DNA of 64,000 bases from Vibrio gallicus. GTDB taxonomy: Bacteria > Pseudomonadota > Gammaproteobacteria > Enterobacterales > Vibrionaceae. The translations under genes were made by a program, and so were the position numbers. The stretch spans positions 496,001 to 560,000 of the forward strand of contig NZ_AP024871.1 in assembly GCF_024346875.1 (NCBI RefSeq), read 5' to 3'. This document shows, in pieces, positions 8,424 to 19,294 of this stretch; the stretch's first letter is position 1; every line of letters begins with the position of its first letter. The notes beneath the pieces are model-generated. The model saw nothing but the letters and a program-made list of their open reading frames with translations. It was not told where the DNA came from and ran no database searches.

Positions 8424-9197
8424 ATGAGCGATTTGAAAGTTGCCGCACTGCGTGCACTTAAACTAATGGATTTAACAACACTAAACGACGACGATACTGA
8501 TCAAAAAGTGATTGATTTGTGTCATGCAGCTAAAACGCCAGTAGGCAGTACTGCGGCAATCTGTATCTATCCTCGCTTTATCCCTATTGCCAAGAAAACA
8601 TTACGTGAACAGGGTTCTGATAATGTAACCATTGCAACGGTAACCAACTTCCCTCACGGCAATGACGATATCGATATTGCGGTTGCTGAAACCAAAGCAG
8701 CGGTTGCCTACGGTGCTGATGAAGTTGATGTAGTATTTCCATACCGAGCACTAATGGCGGGTAATGCCGACGTTGGCTTTGAGTTGGTCAAGCAATGTAA
8801 GGCTGCGTGCGGCGATATCCTGTTGAAAGTGATTATCGAAACTGGTGAGCTAAAAGAAGAAGCCTTGATAAAGCAAGCCTCAGAGATCTGTATTAAAGCT
8901 GGTGCAGATTTCATTAAAACCTCAACTGGTAAAGTACCAGTTAACGCAACCCCAGAATATGCTCGCATGATGTTAGAAGTTATCCGTGATATGGGAGTGA
9001 CAAACGTTGGCTTTAAACCAGCCGGTGGCGTGCGCAGTGCTGAAGATGCTGCGCAATATTTAGCTATGGCTGATGATATTCTTGGTGATTCTTGGGCAGA
9101 TAGACGCCATTACCGCTTTGGTGCTTCGAGCTTGCTGACAAACCTACTTAATACCTTAGAAGTAACAGACCAGAAAGCAGATCCAGCTGCATACTAA
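8424..9197 (+). CDS. deoC: Deoxyribose-phosphate aldolase
   Basis: DeoC splits 2-deoxyribose 5-phosphate into glyceraldehyde 3-phosphate and acetaldehyde, the last step of deoxynucleoside breakdown. The 257-residue protein has the class I aldolase fold. The Schiff-base lysine is K165 in FIKTSTGK, the acidic residue D102 is in EVDVVFP, and the second active-site lysine is K198 in VGFKPAGG. Length matches the long enterobacterial type (259). ATG at 8424 follows GGAGAAC. First gene of the deo cluster, 150 bp before deoA. Confidence 0.96.
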   Translation: MSDLKVAALRALKLMDLTTLNDDDTDQKVIDLCHAAKTPVGSTAAICIYPRFIPIAKKTLREQGSDNVTIATVTNFPHGNDDIDIAVAETKAAVAYGADEVDVVFPYRALMAGNADVGFELVKQCKAACGDILLKVIIETGELKEEALIKQASEICIKAGADFIKTSTGKVPVNATPEYARMMLEVIRDMGVTNVGFKPAGGVRSAEDAAQYLAMADDILGDSWADRRHYRFGASSLLTNLLNTLEVTDQKADPAAY

Positions 9198-9347
9198 TAG
9201 TCTGAGAAGGCTCGTACTTTTATAGAGTAACGCGCCTTTGTTTTTAATAATTTATCCTACAATCAAAAATTTTAACGCGGTTATCGAGTGTTTTAGCCGG
9301 CTAGGATGAACAGTTATTTACTATGATTGGTATAAAGGTAGGGCTTT

Positions 9348-10685
9348 ATGTATTTACCTCAAGAAATTATTCGTAAGAAGCGTGACGGTGAAATCCTTAC
9401 CGCAGATGAAATCAACTTCTTTATTCAAGGTGTAACAAAAGAAAGCGTATCTGAGGGTCAGATCGCAGCTTTTGCTATGGCAATATTTTTTAATGAAATG
9501 ACTATGCCAGAGCGTATAGCATTAACTTGTGCGATGCGAGATTCAGGCATGGTACTTGATTGGACACATATGGAATTCGATGGCCCGGTGGTGGATAAGC
9601 ATTCTACTGGTGGTGTTGGCGATGTTACCTCATTGATGCTTGGCCCTATGGTTGCAGCATGTGGTGGGTATGTGCCAATGATATCTGGACGCGGATTGGG
9701 CCATACTGGAGGCACTTTAGATAAGTTAGAGTCTATTCCTGGCTATAATATTGTGCCAACTAATGATGTCTTTGGTTTAGTAACTAAAGATGCAGGGGTA
9801 GCCATTATTGGACAAACAGGTGATCTAGCTCCTGCTGATAAGCGGGTATACGCCACTCGTGATATCACTGCCACTGTTGATAATATTTCTCTTATTACAG
9901 CATCTATTTTGTCTAAAAAATTAGCGGCGGGTTTAGGCTCGCTAGTAATGGATGTAAAAGTCGGGTCCGGCGCCTTTATGCCAACCTATACCGCATCTGA
10001 AGAGTTGGCACGCTCTATTGTCGCAGTAGCAAACGGTGCTGGTACTAAAACCACGGCAATTTTAACGGATATGAACCAGGTATTAGCTTCTTCTGCGGGC
10101 AATGCAGTTGAGGTTCGTGAAGCGGTACGCTTCTTAACTGGAGAGTATCGCAACCCACGTCTCCTAGAAGTTACGATGGCTTGCTGTAAAGAAATGTTAG
10201 TACTAAGTGGCTTAGCTGTTGATTCCGAGCATGCCGAACAACAACTGATTCAAGTATTGGATAATGGTAAGGCGGCTGAATGTTTTAACAAGATGGTTGC
10301 AGGCCTAGGTGGGCCAAGTGACTTTGTTGAAAATTATCAAAGCTATCTTCCCCAGGCAGAAGTCATTAAGCCGGTATTTTCTGATAAAGCGGGAACCGTT
10401 ATCGCTATGGATACCCGCGCTATCGGTATGGCTGTGGTTGCTATGGGTGGTGGTCGCAGGGTCGCAAGCGATCAAATCGACTATGCAGTAGGTTTTGATC
10501 AATTCATTCAATTGGGGCAAGTGGTTGATAACAATTCTCCTATTGCAGTAATTCATGCACGAAATGAGCAGCAGTGGCAGCAAGCCGCTGAGTTACTGAA
10601 AGCTGCCTTGGAAGTAGGAGAAGCCAGTCAATACAAGGCAACGCCTAATGTTTACACCCAAATCCGTGCACAAGATATAGAGTGA
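9348..10685 (+). CDS. deoA: Thymidine phosphorylase
   Basis: DeoA phosphorolyses thymidine and deoxyuridine to the base and deoxyribose 1-phosphate. At 445 residues it is close to the E. coli length (440). It carries the family signature [20 protein letters not shown] around residues 113-132, the phosphate-binding KHSTGGVGD (84-92) and the pyrimidine-nucleoside phosphorylase C-terminal domain. It is 10 bases upstream of deoB, so the two are surely co-transcribed. The preceding 150-bp gap after deoC has no clear terminator. Confidence 0.96.
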   Translation: MYLPQEIIRKKRDGEILTADEINFFIQGVTKESVSEGQIAAFAMAIFFNEMTMPERIALTCAMRDSGMVLDWTHMEFDGPVVDKHSTGGVGDVTSLMLGPMVAACGGYVPMISGRGLGHTGGTLDKLESIPGYNIVPTNDVFGLVTKDAGVAIIGQTGDLAPADKRVYATRDITATVDNISLITASILSKKLAAGLGSLVMDVKVGSGAFMPTYTASEELARSIVAVANGAGTKTTAILTDMNQVLASSAGNAVEVREAVRFLTGEYRNPRLLEVTMACCKEMLVLSGLAVDSEHAEQQLIQVLDNGKAAECFNKMVAGLGGPSDFVENYQSYLPQAEVIKPVFSDKAGTVIAMDTRAIGMAVVAMGGGRRVASDQIDYAVGFDQFIQLGQVVDNNSPIAVIHARNEQQWQQAAELLKAALEVGEASQYKATPNVYTQIRAQDIE

Positions 10686-10695
10686 GATTGCTAAT

Positions 10696-11916
10696 ATGAA
10701 AAGATCAATAATTCTCGTACTGGACTCGTTTGGTATTGGCGCTAGCGAAGATGCGGATAAGTTTGGTGATGTTGGCTCTGATACCTTAGGGCATATAGCT
10801 GAGCAGTGTGCTAAAGGGCTGGCTAATAGTGATACCCGCAGTGGACCATTAACCCTTCCCAACCTTTCTCGATTAGGTCTCGGTCTCGCGGCCGAAGAGT
10901 CAACGGGAATATTTCCTATTGGTTTGGATAAAGAGGCCGATATTATTGGAGCATATGGGCATGCCGCTGAAATTTCTTCAGGTAAAGATACCCCATCAGG
11001 GCACTGGGAAATAGCAGGTGTTCCAGTGTTATTTGAGTGGGGTTACTTTAGTGATAAGCAACAAAGCTTTCCTAAAGCCCTTCTCGATAAAATTGTCGAG
11101 CGTTCAGGTATTCCTGGGTTTCTTGGTAATTGCCACGCATCCGGTACCCAGGTATTAGACGACCTAGGTGAAGAACACATGCAAACCGGCAAGCCTATTT
11201 TCTATACTTCCGCTGATTCTGTATTCCAGATTGCATGCCATGAACAAAGTTATGGCTTAGATAAACTGATGGAATTGTGTCATATCGTTCGTGAGGAACT
11301 TGAAGGCTACAATATTGGCCGCGTTATCGCGCGCCCATTTATTGGTGAAAAAGCAGGATCCTTCCAAAGGACGGGTAATCGCAGAGATCTATCTATTGAA
11401 CCTCCTGCGCCAACCGTATTGCAAAAACTAGTGGAAGAGAAACAAGGTGAAGTCATTTCTGTGGGTAAGATTGCAGACATCTACGCACATTGTGGTATTA
11501 CCCAAAAGGTTAAGGCGACAGGCCTAGAAGGCTTGTTTGATTTAACCAAACAACAAATCAAACAAGCGGGTGACAATACGATTGTATTTACCAACTTTGT
11601 TGATTTCGATTCAGCTTATGGACATCGTCGAGATGTAGCCGGTTACGCGGAGGCTCTAGAGTACTTTGATAAAAGACTCCCAGAGATCTATGAGCTACTT
11701 CAACCAAATGATGTGCTTATCTTAACTGCCGATCATGGCTGTGACCCGACGTGGCAGGGAACAGATCATACCCGTGAACATATACCCGTATTGGTTTACG
11801 GTGAGACGGTTAAAGCTGGCTCTCTGGGGCGCCGCTCAACATTTGCCGATATCGGACAAAGTTTAGCGCAGTACTTTGGTACATCGAAAATGGATTATGG
11901 AACTAACTTCCTTTAA
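10696..11916 (+). CDS. deoB: Phosphopentomutase
   Basis: DeoB converts (deoxy)ribose 1-phosphate to the 5-phosphate, linking the phosphorylases to DeoC. This 406-residue member of the alkaline-phosphatase superfamily shows the metal-binding D10 in VLDSFGIGA, the nucleophile T99 in [10 protein letters not shown], and the C-terminal metal site [19 protein letters not shown] (about 346-364). Full length for the family. ATG at 10696 follows GAGATTGCTAAT. It lies between deoA (10 bp) and deoD (29 bp) in one operon. Confidence 0.96.
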   Translation: MKRSIILVLDSFGIGASEDADKFGDVGSDTLGHIAEQCAKGLANSDTRSGPLTLPNLSRLGLGLAAEESTGIFPIGLDKEADIIGAYGHAAEISSGKDTPSGHWEIAGVPVLFEWGYFSDKQQSFPKALLDKIVERSGIPGFLGNCHASGTQVLDDLGEEHMQTGKPIFYTSADSVFQIACHEQSYGLDKLMELCHIVREELEGYNIGRVIARPFIGEKAGSFQRTGNRRDLSIEPPAPTVLQKLVEEKQGEVISVGKIADIYAHCGITQKVKATGLEGLFDLTKQQIKQAGDNTIVFTNFVDFDSAYGHRRDVAGYAEALEYFDKRLPEIYELLQPNDVLILTADHGCDPTWQGTDHTREHIPVLVYGETVKAGSLGRRSTFADIGQSLAQYFGTSKMDYGTNFL

Positions 11917-11945
11917 ACAACGAATAACGAAAGGATAATAAAATA

Positions 11946-12662
11946 ATGGCTACTCCTCATATTAATGCTGAAATGGGTGATTTTGCAGACGTTGTATTGA
12001 TGCCGGGTGACCCGTTGCGAGCAAAGTATATTGCAGAGACTTTTCTTGATGATACCGTACAAGTATGTGACGTGCGTAATATGTACGGATTTACCGGTAC
12101 CTATAAAGGGCGTCGAATCTCAGTAATGGGCCATGGTATGGGTATCCCATCTTGCTCTATTTATGCGACAGAGTTAATTAAAGACTATGGCGTTAAAAAG
12201 ATAATTCGAGTGGGCAGTTGTGGTGCGGTGCGTGATGATGTAAATCTACGCGATGTTGTTATTGGTATCGGTGCATGCACAGACTCTAAAGTAAACCGTA
12301 TCCGTTTTAAGGACCATGACTTTGCAGCGATTGCAGATTACGGCATGGCTAGAAACGCAGAGCTTGCGGCTCAGAAACTAGGTATCGACGTTAAAGTAGG
12401 TAACCTATTTTCAGCTGAGTTGTTCTACACGCCTGACCCTGAAATGTTCGATGTTCTAGACAAATACGGTATCTTAGGGGTCGAAATGGAAGCGGCTGGT
12501 ATGTACGGCCTTGCAGCTGAATATGGTGCTAAATGTTTGGCTATTTGTACTGTATCTGACCATATCAAGCGTGGTGAGCAAACGACCTCAGATGAGCGAG
12601 CAACGACGTTTAATGAGATGATGGAAGTCGCTCTTGAATCTGTATTATTAGGTGATGAATAA
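11946..12662 (+). CDS. deoD: Purine-nucleoside phosphorylase, DeoD type
   Basis: DeoD phosphorolyses purine (deoxy)nucleosides; the bacterial form is a hexamer. The 238-residue protein has [12 protein letters not shown] (about 21-32), the family signature [15 protein letters not shown] (about 64-78), the nucleoside-binding [11 protein letters not shown] (about 178-188) and the catalytic aspartate region TVSDHI. ATG at 11946 is preceded by GAAAGGATAATAAA. Last gene of the deo cluster. Vibrios commonly have a second deoD elsewhere, which cannot be judged here. Confidence 0.96.
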   Translation: MATPHINAEMGDFADVVLMPGDPLRAKYIAETFLDDTVQVCDVRNMYGFTGTYKGRRISVMGHGMGIPSCSIYATELIKDYGVKKIIRVGSCGAVRDDVNLRDVVIGIGACTDSKVNRIRFKDHDFAAIADYGMARNAELAAQKLGIDVKVGNLFSAELFYTPDPEMFDVLDKYGILGVEMEAAGMYGLAAEYGAKCLAICTVSDHIKRGEQTTSDERATTFNEMMEVALESVLLGDE

Positions 12663-12684
12663 CCTATTTAGTTAGCTATTTGTG

Positions 12685-12718
12685 AAAACGCTTGGCATAT
12701 TGCCAAGCGTTTTTTTTT
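12685..12718 (+). terminator. Rho-independent terminator of the deo operon
   Basis: Stem AAAACGCTTGGCA / TGCCAAGCGTTTT with a 3-base loop and eight T residues. The last bases touch the ytjB stop codon on the other strand, where the stem tail (GTTTTC) may also serve ytjB. Confidence 0.9.
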
Positions 12719-13283
12719 ATTTTTGAGGCCTTAACAATAAGGTGATTAGCACACCGGAAATAAAGCTTAGCAATATCATAAGCAGCATCGAGCGATCGCT
12801 GTTACGATAATGGTGATCTGAAAATGCAGTAAGCCGTCCTTTCTCAAAAGTGACCCGTACATAGCCGATAATAGCTTTTTGAGCGTAGATGGGTTCAACT
12901 AGCTGTTGCTTTCCGATACCTGCTGAGGCTAGTGGTGTATCTAACCCTAATGATTCGCGTGCGGTTGTCGCTTTGTTACTTGCGGCAAGCTTTACACCTT
13001 TGCTGTCATAGATGGTGACATCGTCTACTAAAGTATCTTTGGCCAAGCGGTTTGCCAATTCACGCAGTTTCTCTTGATCCGCTCTAATCATAAGCTCACT
13101 GGCCGATAAAGAGGCTTGAGATATGAGAAGCTTTGTCAGCGTCTGTAACTGTTTAAATTGAATCTGTTGATTACCTTGGCTAATAAAAAAGCTGCTGCGT
13201 ACAATAGTTACAAACATCAGTGCCAGTAGCGCAATACTAATCGCTTTAATAAAAACCTTAATAGAAAATAGTGAGTCACTCAT
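12717..13283 (-). CDS. ytjB: AhpA/YtjB (SMP) family membrane protein
   Basis: A 188-residue inner-membrane protein with one helix near the N-terminus (about 10-32), a periplasmic stretch of about 120 residues containing QASLSASELMIRADQEKLRELANRLAKD, and a second helix near the C-terminus (about 165-184, MLLMILLSFISGVLITLLL). This two-helix layout and the divergent position next to serB match E. coli ytjB (smp). The periplasmic part looks like a small sensor (dCache/PAS-like) domain, but this is inferred. Function is unknown. Confidence 0.85.
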   Translation of the reverse strand: MSDSLFSIKVFIKAISIALLALMFVTIVRSSFFISQGNQQIQFKQLQTLTKLLISQASLSASELMIRADQEKLRELANRLAKDTLVDDVTIYDSKGVKLAASNKATTARESLGLDTPLASAGIGKQQLVEPIYAQKAIIGYVRVTFEKGRLTAFSDHHYRNSDRSMLLMILLSFISGVLITLLLRPQK

Positions 13284-13388
13284 ATATTTAATGCTTTACC
13301 TTGAGACAAATTTCATAGTGGGACTTGCGCTTATAAATTGCAATAGGGTAAGTTGCTGTATAGCGTACAATTCCAAGGAAAGAGCACC

Positions 13389-14285
13389 ATGCCCGTTTCA
13401 CACCTTAAGTTTTCAGATTCTACACTTCCCGAGAATCATTCGTTAGCAATCGTATTCTCAAAAAAAGAAATTCATGCCCTAGTTGAGTCTACTTCAATCT
13501 ATGCCTCATGGCAGATAGCGGGTTATAACGTATTATTAATTGATGTAGACACCCTTAAAGGTTTGAGTTCTAGCTTTGCTGATTACCAGATTGATTCAGT
13601 TTGTGTCGATGCGCTGCCGAACCTTTCTGAGCCAGGAATTGCCTTGTTTGATATGGACTCAACCTTGATTCAGATTGAGTGTATTGATGAAATTGCCAAG
13701 CTTGCCGGAGTTGGGGATGAGGTATCAGAGGTCACCGAGCGTGCCATGCAAGGTGAGCTTGATTTTGAACAGAGCCTGCGCCAACGAGTTGGCAAGCTTG
13801 CCGATGCCCCTGAATCAATCTTAGAGCAAGTGCGAGTATCCCTTCCTTTGATGCCAGAAGCCAAACTTCTTATCGAACAGTTGCAACAGTTCGGTTGGAA
13901 GGTGGCGGTTGCATCGGGTGGCTTTACCTATTTTTCTGATTTCTTAAAACAGAGTTTAGCGCTGGATTTTGCCCGTTCAAACCAACTCGAGATTATTGAC
14001 GGTGTACTTACTGGTCGCGTTATTGGTGATGTGGTTTCAGCTGAAACCAAAGCTGAGATACTACGAGAGCTTAGGGGGACGTATAATATTCCAAAATCAA
14101 ATAGCGTAGCAGTTGGTGATGGAGCGAATGATTTAGTCATGATGGCCGAGTCCGGCTTAGGTATTGCGTATCACGCAAAGCCAAAGGTTGAGCAACAAGC
14201 GCAAGCTGCCATAAAATATTCAGCACTGGGCGGTGTACTTTGCATTCTAAGTGCCTCTCTAGTTATTCAACAATGTAAGAAATAA
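13389..14285 (+). CDS. serB: Phosphoserine phosphatase
   Basis: SerB removes phosphate from phosphoserine, the last step of serine synthesis. HAD-superfamily motifs: I, DMDST at residues 88-92; II, ASGGFTYFSD in the second half; and the late motif VGDGANDLVMM. I chose ATG at 13389 (298 residues) because AAGGAAAGAG sits right before it. The same frame is open to a TTG at 13353, which would give 310 residues. The N-terminal ~80 residues correspond to the ACT-like regulatory part and are somewhat shorter than in E. coli (322 in total). radA starts 6 bases downstream, so they form one transcript. Confidence 0.94.
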   Translation: MPVSHLKFSDSTLPENHSLAIVFSKKEIHALVESTSIYASWQIAGYNVLLIDVDTLKGLSSSFADYQIDSVCVDALPNLSEPGIALFDMDSTLIQIECIDEIAKLAGVGDEVSEVTERAMQGELDFEQSLRQRVGKLADAPESILEQVRVSLPLMPEAKLLIEQLQQFGWKVAVASGGFTYFSDFLKQSLALDFARSNQLEIIDGVLTGRVIGDVVSAETKAEILRELRGTYNIPKSNSVAVGDGANDLVMMAESGLGIAYHAKPKVEQQAQAAIKYSALGGVLCILSASLVIQQCKK

Positions 14286-14291
14286 GTAATC

Positions 14292-15671
14292 ATGGCAAAA
14301 GTAAAAACAGCCTACGTATGTAACGATTGCGGTGCAGATTTCCCTCGTTGGCAGGGGCAATGTAATGCTTGTGGCGCGTGGAATACCATCACTGAAGTAA
14401 AGCTGGCAGCCTCTCCATCTGTGGCGAGAAATGAGCGACTTACTGGGTATGCTGGAAATGCAACCCAGTCGCAAGTTCAGATACTTGCAGACATAGACCT
14501 GCAAGAGGTTCCAAGGTTTAGTTCAACCTTTAGAGAGTTTGACCGTGTCTTAGGTGGCGGCATTGTTCCTGGTGCTGCGATCTTGATTGGTGGTAATCCG
14601 GGCGCAGGTAAATCAACCTTGTTATTGCAGACTATGTGCCGCCTAGCAACTGACTTACCAACACTGTATGTAACAGGGGAAGAGTCGTTACAACAAGTGG
14701 CGATGCGTGCATCTCGCTTGGGGTTACCCAAAGATAAGCTAAAGATGCTTTCTGAGACGAATGTCGACAAAATTTGTCAGGTAGCTGAAAAAGAGCAACC
14801 AAAAGTAATGGTTATTGATTCGATACAGGTTATGCATGTATCGGATGTACAGTCTTCTCCAGGTACAGTAGCGCAAGTGCGCGAATCCGCAACGGCGTTA
14901 ACTCGCTATGCTAAGCAAAATAATGTGGCCATATTTCTGGTGGGGCATGTAACTAAAGATGGCTCTCTAGCGGGACCAAAAGTTCTAGAGCATATTATTG
15001 ATTGCTCAGTGTTATTAGATGGCAGTACAGACAGTCGATTTAGAACCCTACGCAGTCATAAAAACCGTTTTGGTGCGGTAAATGAGTTAGGCGTGTTCGC
15101 CATGACGGGGGAGGGTTTAAAAGAGGTTTCTAATCCATCGGCAATTTTTCTTTCTCGTGGTGAGGAGCAAACCAGCGGTAGCTCGGTAATGGTTATCTGG
15201 GAAGGGACTCGTCCTTTGCTTATTGAGATACAAGCGTTAGTGGATTACTCTCAGCTAGCAAACCCTCGACGCATAGCGGTTGGCCTAGAACAGAATCGCT
15301 TGTCAATGCTACTTGCTGTATTGCATAAGCATGGCGGAATGCAGATGGCTGACCAGGATGTATTTGTCAATGTAGTAGGCGGAGTTAAGGTTTCAGAAAC
15401 CAGTGCTGATTTAGCTTTAGTCATGGCGTTGTTATCTAGTTTTAGGGATAGATCGCTACCTAAAGATGCGGTTATTTTTGGTGAAGTAGGCTTAGCAGGG
15501 GAGATCCGTCCAGTCCCTAGTGGGCAAGAGCGGTTAAATGAAGCCTTCAAACATGGCTTTACTCAAGCCATTGTGCCGTTTTCTAATATGCCAAAGGGTG
15601 GGATTCCAGGTATGAGAATTCACGCTGTAAAAAACCTATCAGAAGCTATCCAAGCATTTGATGAAATGTGA
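14292..15671 (+). CDS. radA: DNA repair protein RadA (Sms)
   Basis: RadA is a RecA-like DnaB-type motor that helps process recombination branches. The 459-residue protein has a four-cysteine zinc finger (C10, C13, C24, C27), Walker A GGNPGAGKST at about 99-108, the RadA-specific KNRFG motif, and a C-terminal Lon-protease-like domain (VVGGVKVSETSADLA) without the catalytic serine-lysine activity. Length matches the family. It follows serB by 6 bases, the same order as in E. coli. Confidence 0.96.
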   Translation: MAKVKTAYVCNDCGADFPRWQGQCNACGAWNTITEVKLAASPSVARNERLTGYAGNATQSQVQILADIDLQEVPRFSSTFREFDRVLGGGIVPGAAILIGGNPGAGKSTLLLQTMCRLATDLPTLYVTGEESLQQVAMRASRLGLPKDKLKMLSETNVDKICQVAEKEQPKVMVIDSIQVMHVSDVQSSPGTVAQVRESATALTRYAKQNNVAIFLVGHVTKDGSLAGPKVLEHIIDCSVLLDGSTDSRFRTLRSHKNRFGAVNELGVFAMTGEGLKEVSNPSAIFLSRGEEQTSGSSVMVIWEGTRPLLIEIQALVDYSQLANPRRIAVGLEQNRLSMLLAVLHKHGGMQMADQDVFVNVVGGVKVSETSADLALVMALLSSFRDRSLPKDAVIFGEVGLAGEIRPVPSGQERLNEAFKHGFTQAIVPFSNMPKGGIPGMRIHAVKNLSEAIQAFDEM

Positions 15672-15767
15672 TGAAAACCAGCTTTCCAGATGTATAAAAG
15701 TCACCTATATTTTTTGAATTGGAAAAAATTAATGTTTTTTCCCTCGACATGCACGCAAGGCTATCAG

Positions 15768-15789
15768 TCTGTACAGATTATGGTATACT
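15768..15789 (+). promoter_or_regulatory. Extended -10 promoter with adjacent palindrome upstream of fusA2
   Basis: TGGTATACT at 15781-15789 is an extended -10 element (TGn-TATACT). No good -35 is seen 17 bases upstream. A 10-base palindrome, TCTGTACAGA (15768-15777), lies against the promoter and could be an operator. Confidence 0.45.
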
Positions 15790-15826
15790 CAGCGCGCATT
15801 TTATATCCTATTGATAGAGTAAAACG

Positions 15827-17911
15827 ATGACTGATTTATCAAAATACAGAAATATTGGTATTTTCGCGCACGTTGATGCGGGTAAAACCACGACAACTGA
15901 GCGTATCCTAAAGCTTACCGGCCAGATCCACAAAACTGGTGAAGTTCATGATGGTGAATCAACTACTGACTTCATGGAACAGGAAGCTGAGCGCGGTATT
16001 ACTATCCAGTCAGCAGCCGTAAGCTGTTTCTGGAAAGATCACCGTCTAAACGTTATCGATACTCCTGGACACGTTGACTTCACAGTTGAAGTTTACCGTT
16101 CACTTAAAGTACTTGATGGCGGTGTTGGCGTATTCTGTGGTTCTGGTGGTGTTGAACCACAATCAGAAACTAACTGGCGTTACGCTAACGAATCAGAAGT
16201 AGCTCGTCTGATTTTCGTTAACAAACTAGACCGTATGGGTGCAGATTTCTACAACGTTGTTGACCAAGTTAAAAACGTTCTAGGTGCAACTCCTCTAGTT
16301 ATGGTTCTACCAATCGGCCGCGAAGATGAATTCGTTGGTGTTGTAGACCTTCTAACTCGTAAAGCATACGTTTGGGATGACACTGGTCTTCCTGAAAACT
16401 ACGAAATCCAAGATGTTCCTGCGGACATGGTTGACGACGTAGAGCAATACCGTGAAGAGCTAATCGAGACAGCTGTTGAGCAAGACGATGACCTAATGAT
16501 GGCTTACATGGACGGCGAAGAGCCTTCTATCGAAGACATTAAGCGTTGTATCCGTAAAGGTACTAACGAACTAGCGTTCTTCCCAACATACTGTGGTTCT
16601 GCATTTAAGAACAAGGGCGTACAAATCGTTCTTGACGCAGTTGTTGATTACCTACCTTCTCCAACAGAAGTTGATCCTCAACCTCTTATGGACGAAGAAG
16701 GCAACGAAACTGGCAACCACGCTATCGTGTCTGCTGACGAAACATTCAAAGCGCTTGCATTCAAAATCATGGATGACCGCTTCGGTGCTCTAACTTTCGT
16801 TCGTATTTACTCTGGTAAATTGAACAAAGGTGACACCATCTTGAACTCATTCACTGGTAAAACAGAGCGTGTTGGCCGTATGGTTGAGATGCAAGCTGAT
16901 GACCGTAACGAACTAACTAGCGCACAAGCTGGTGACATCATTGCGATCGTTGGTATGAAGAACGTTCAAACTGGTCACACTCTATGTGATCCAAAAGATC
17001 AAGTAACTCTAGAGCCAATGGTATTCCCAACTCCAGTAATCTCTATCGCTGTATCTCCAAAAGATAAAGGCGGTTCTGAAAAAATGGGTATCGCTATCGG
17101 TAAAATGGTTGCAGAAGATCCATCTTTCCAAGTTGAAACTGACGAAGAAACTGGCGAAACCATCCTTAAAGGTATGGGTGAGCTTCACCTAGACATCAAA
17201 GTTGACATCCTTAAGCGTACTTACGGTGTTGACCTAACTGTTGGTGCTCCTCAGGTTGCTTACCGTGAAACTATCACTCAACCAATTGAAGATAGCTACA
17301 CGCATAAGAAACAGTCTGGTGGTTCTGGTCAGTTCGGTAAGATCGACTACCGCATCAAGCCAGGCGAAGCTGGTTCAGGTTTCTCGTTCAAATCATCAGT
17401 TGTTGGTGGTAACGTTCCTAAGGAATTCTGGCCTGCAGTTGAGAAAGGTTTTGCATCTATGATGGAAAACGGTGTTCTTGCTGGTTTCCCAACTCTAGAC
17501 GTTGAAGTTGAACTATTCGACGGTGGCTTCCACGCAGTGGATTCATCTGCAATCGCATTTGAAATCGCAGCGAAAGGCGCATTCCGTCAATCAATGCCTA
17601 AAGCTGGTGCTCAACTTCTTGAGCCAATCATGCACGTTGACGTGTTCACTCCAGACGATCACGTAGGTGACGTTATCGGTGACCTTAACCGTCGTCGTGG
17701 TATGATCAAAGATCAACAAGCTGGTGTTACTGGTGTTCGTATTAAAGCTGACGTACCTCTTTCTGAGATGTTCGGCTACATCGGTCACCTACGTACAATT
17801 ACTTCTGGTCGTGGTCAGTTCTCTATGGAGTTCTCTCACTACGCAGCATGCCCAATGAACGTGGCAGAAGAAGTAATTGCTAAAGTTAAAGAAGAAAAAG
17901 CTAAGAAGTAA
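15827..17911 (+). CDS. fusA2: Elongation factor G paralogue (EF-G2)
   Basis: A 694-residue EF-G with all domains: G domain with Walker [13 protein letters not shown] (K20), DTPGH and NKLD; then domains II to V, with the tip region in [17 protein letters not shown] sequence. It stands alone after radA rather than in the str operon with rpsL/rpsG/tufA, so it is the second EF-G known in vibrios. Codon use looks strongly biased (CGT, GGT, CTA-rich, AAA), like a highly expressed gene. Whether it works in translocation or ribosome recycling cannot be told from sequence. Confidence 0.9.
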   Translation: MTDLSKYRNIGIFAHVDAGKTTTTERILKLTGQIHKTGEVHDGESTTDFMEQEAERGITIQSAAVSCFWKDHRLNVIDTPGHVDFTVEVYRSLKVLDGGVGVFCGSGGVEPQSETNWRYANESEVARLIFVNKLDRMGADFYNVVDQVKNVLGATPLVMVLPIGREDEFVGVVDLLTRKAYVWDDTGLPENYEIQDVPADMVDDVEQYREELIETAVEQDDDLMMAYMDGEEPSIEDIKRCIRKGTNELAFFPTYCGSAFKNKGVQIVLDAVVDYLPSPTEVDPQPLMDEEGNETGNHAIVSADETFKALAFKIMDDRFGALTFVRIYSGKLNKGDTILNSFTGKTERVGRMVEMQADDRNELTSAQAGDIIAIVGMKNVQTGHTLCDPKDQVTLEPMVFPTPVISIAVSPKDKGGSEKMGIAIGKMVAEDPSFQVETDEETGETILKGMGELHLDIKVDILKRTYGVDLTVGAPQVAYRETITQPIEDSYTHKKQSGGSGQFGKIDYRIKPGEAGSGFSFKSSVVGGNVPKEFWPAVEKGFASMMENGVLAGFPTLDVEVELFDGGFHAVDSSAIAFEIAAKGAFRQSMPKAGAQLLEPIMHVDVFTPDDHVGDVIGDLNRRRGMIKDQQAGVTGVRIKADVPLSEMFGYIGHLRTITSGRGQFSMEFSHYAACPMNVAEEVIAKVKEEKAKK

Positions 17912-17938
17912 TTCTTAGGTAATCTTTTAAGCTTTAAT

Positions 17939-17971
17939 AAAGCCCCGATAGCGAAAGCTATCGGGGCTTTT
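17939..17971 (+). terminator. Rho-independent terminator of fusA2
   Basis: Stem AAAGCCCCGATAGC / GCTATCGGGGCTTTT closed by a GAAA tetraloop and followed by TGTTTTT. Confidence 0.95.
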
Positions 17972-18019
17972 GTTTTTGAACTATTCTAAAGTGACGACAA
18001 TAGTGGTAAGGGAGTTACC

Positions 18020-19294
18020 ATGGTAATAGAGAGGGATTTTTTGACAAAGAGTAGGGCTAATAGACTCTTGTCGGGCGTTTTTTTTCTTTCAATATTTTTA
18101 AATTACCATGCGTACTGGTCTTTTTGGCTGATAGCAGCTGTGCAGTGTGTCTATATCCTTTATATTAGGCAGCAAACTAAGCTTAGGGTTAGATTCAATT
18201 ACGCTAGCCCTAGTGTGATGCTATTTATTGGCTTTATTACTACCTATATTATTAGCTATATGGTGGTTGCTCCTGAATTAGATAATCTTTCTTTATATAT
18301 TTCATCGATGCGAATGCTATTCTTATGTATACATCTTTTATTTTTCATTTCATGTATTGAGCATTTTAAACGGTGGGGTAGTCCTGAATTAATATATTTT
18401 TATATATCTATTGCGGTATCTGTATGTGCTTTTTATTATATTTATGACTATAACTTTAATATTGCGTCAGTTATAAATAATGAAAATAGTCAACTTCCAT
18501 TTGTATTTAACCGTAGAATCATTGGCTTTGTTTGTTGTACCTCTTGTGTGTATTTGTCGTATAGACTATTAATTGATAATGAAAATAAGTTTAAGTGGGT
18601 GGCTTATTCTTTGCTTTATATATCTAATTTAGGTTTGTTATTATGGCTAGGTGGTAGAGGAAGTTTCTTAGCTCTGTTTGCCTCTATTATATTTATGTTT
18701 GGATATCTGCAATACTCACAATACTCTAAGCTAAAGAGACTCTATTATCTTATCTTTATCTCAATGGTGACTATTGTTATCTCATTACCATTAAATGTTT
18801 TGGAGTGGAATGGGTTAAATAGGTTGTTAAGTGACTTTACGAATGCAGATTCAGTGACGTTGAATCAATTCTCTAGTAACCGTCTGGTGTTGTGGTCTGA
18901 TGCCTTATCTGTATTTAGAGAGTCAATATGGCTTGGAAGTGGACCAGATGCTTATCGCTTTATGGGAAGTCTTGGTTTCTTTCAGCCCCACAATTTTATA
19001 TTACAGCTGCTAGTTGAAGTTGGAATATTTGGTGCTGCTATCGCTTTGTTGTTAATTTGTAAGCTATCTATATCTGCGTTAATTAGGCTATGTAATAAAA
19101 ACGAGAATAGATTTAAGGTTCTTGTTCTTAATCTGGCGTTATTTGGTGCGTTAGTTATACAAGGATTACTCGATGGGGCATTTTATTGGTCAGTAACAGT
19201 AATGCAGGTTTTAGCCTGCATTACTGCTTTATATATAAATACTTACGATTCCCAAACGACAGGCGTGTCAGGCCAGTTATCTCCTATGTCGTGA
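18020..19294 (+). CDS. O-antigen ligase / Wzy-like polytopic membrane protein
   Basis: A 424-residue inner-membrane protein with about 10-12 hydrophobic segments and a large periplasmic loop of the Wzy_C type: GLLLWLGGRGSF followed by SSNRLVLWSDALSVF, WLGSGPDAYRF and QPHNFILQLLVEVGIFGA. This arrangement is shared by O-antigen ligases (WaaL), O-antigen polymerases and PglL-type protein O-oligosaccharyltransferases; which one is not resolved. ATG at 18020 follows AAGGGAGTTACC. The gene is visibly AT-richer than fusA2 and overlaps the convergent acyl-CoA synthetase by 52 bases. No other glycan genes are beside it. Confidence 0.75.
   Translation: MVIERDFLTKSRANRLLSGVFFLSIFLNYHAYWSFWLIAAVQCVYILYIRQQTKLRVRFNYASPSVMLFIGFITTYIISYMVVAPELDNLSLYISSMRMLFLCIHLLFFISCIEHFKRWGSPELIYFYISIAVSVCAFYYIYDYNFNIASVINNENSQLPFVFNRRIIGFVCCTSCVYLSYRLLIDNENKFKWVAYSLLYISNLGLLLWLGGRGSFLALFASIIFMFGYLQYSQYSKLKRLYYLIFISMVTIVISLPLNVLEWNGLNRLLSDFTNADSVTLNQFSSNRLVLWSDALSVFRESIWLGSGPDAYRFMGSLGFFQPHNFILQLLVEVGIFGAAIALLLICKLSISALIRLCNKNENRFKVLVLNLALFGALVIQGLLDGAFYWSVTVMQVLACITALYINTYDSQTTGVSGQLSPMS

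Noticed and set aside
8279..8461. 60-codon open frame overlapping the deoC start
   Set aside because: Out of frame with deoC, no ribosome site and no recognisable protein.
17591..17788. Minus-strand frame inside fusA2
   Set aside because: Antisense shadow caused by the strong codon bias of fusA2.
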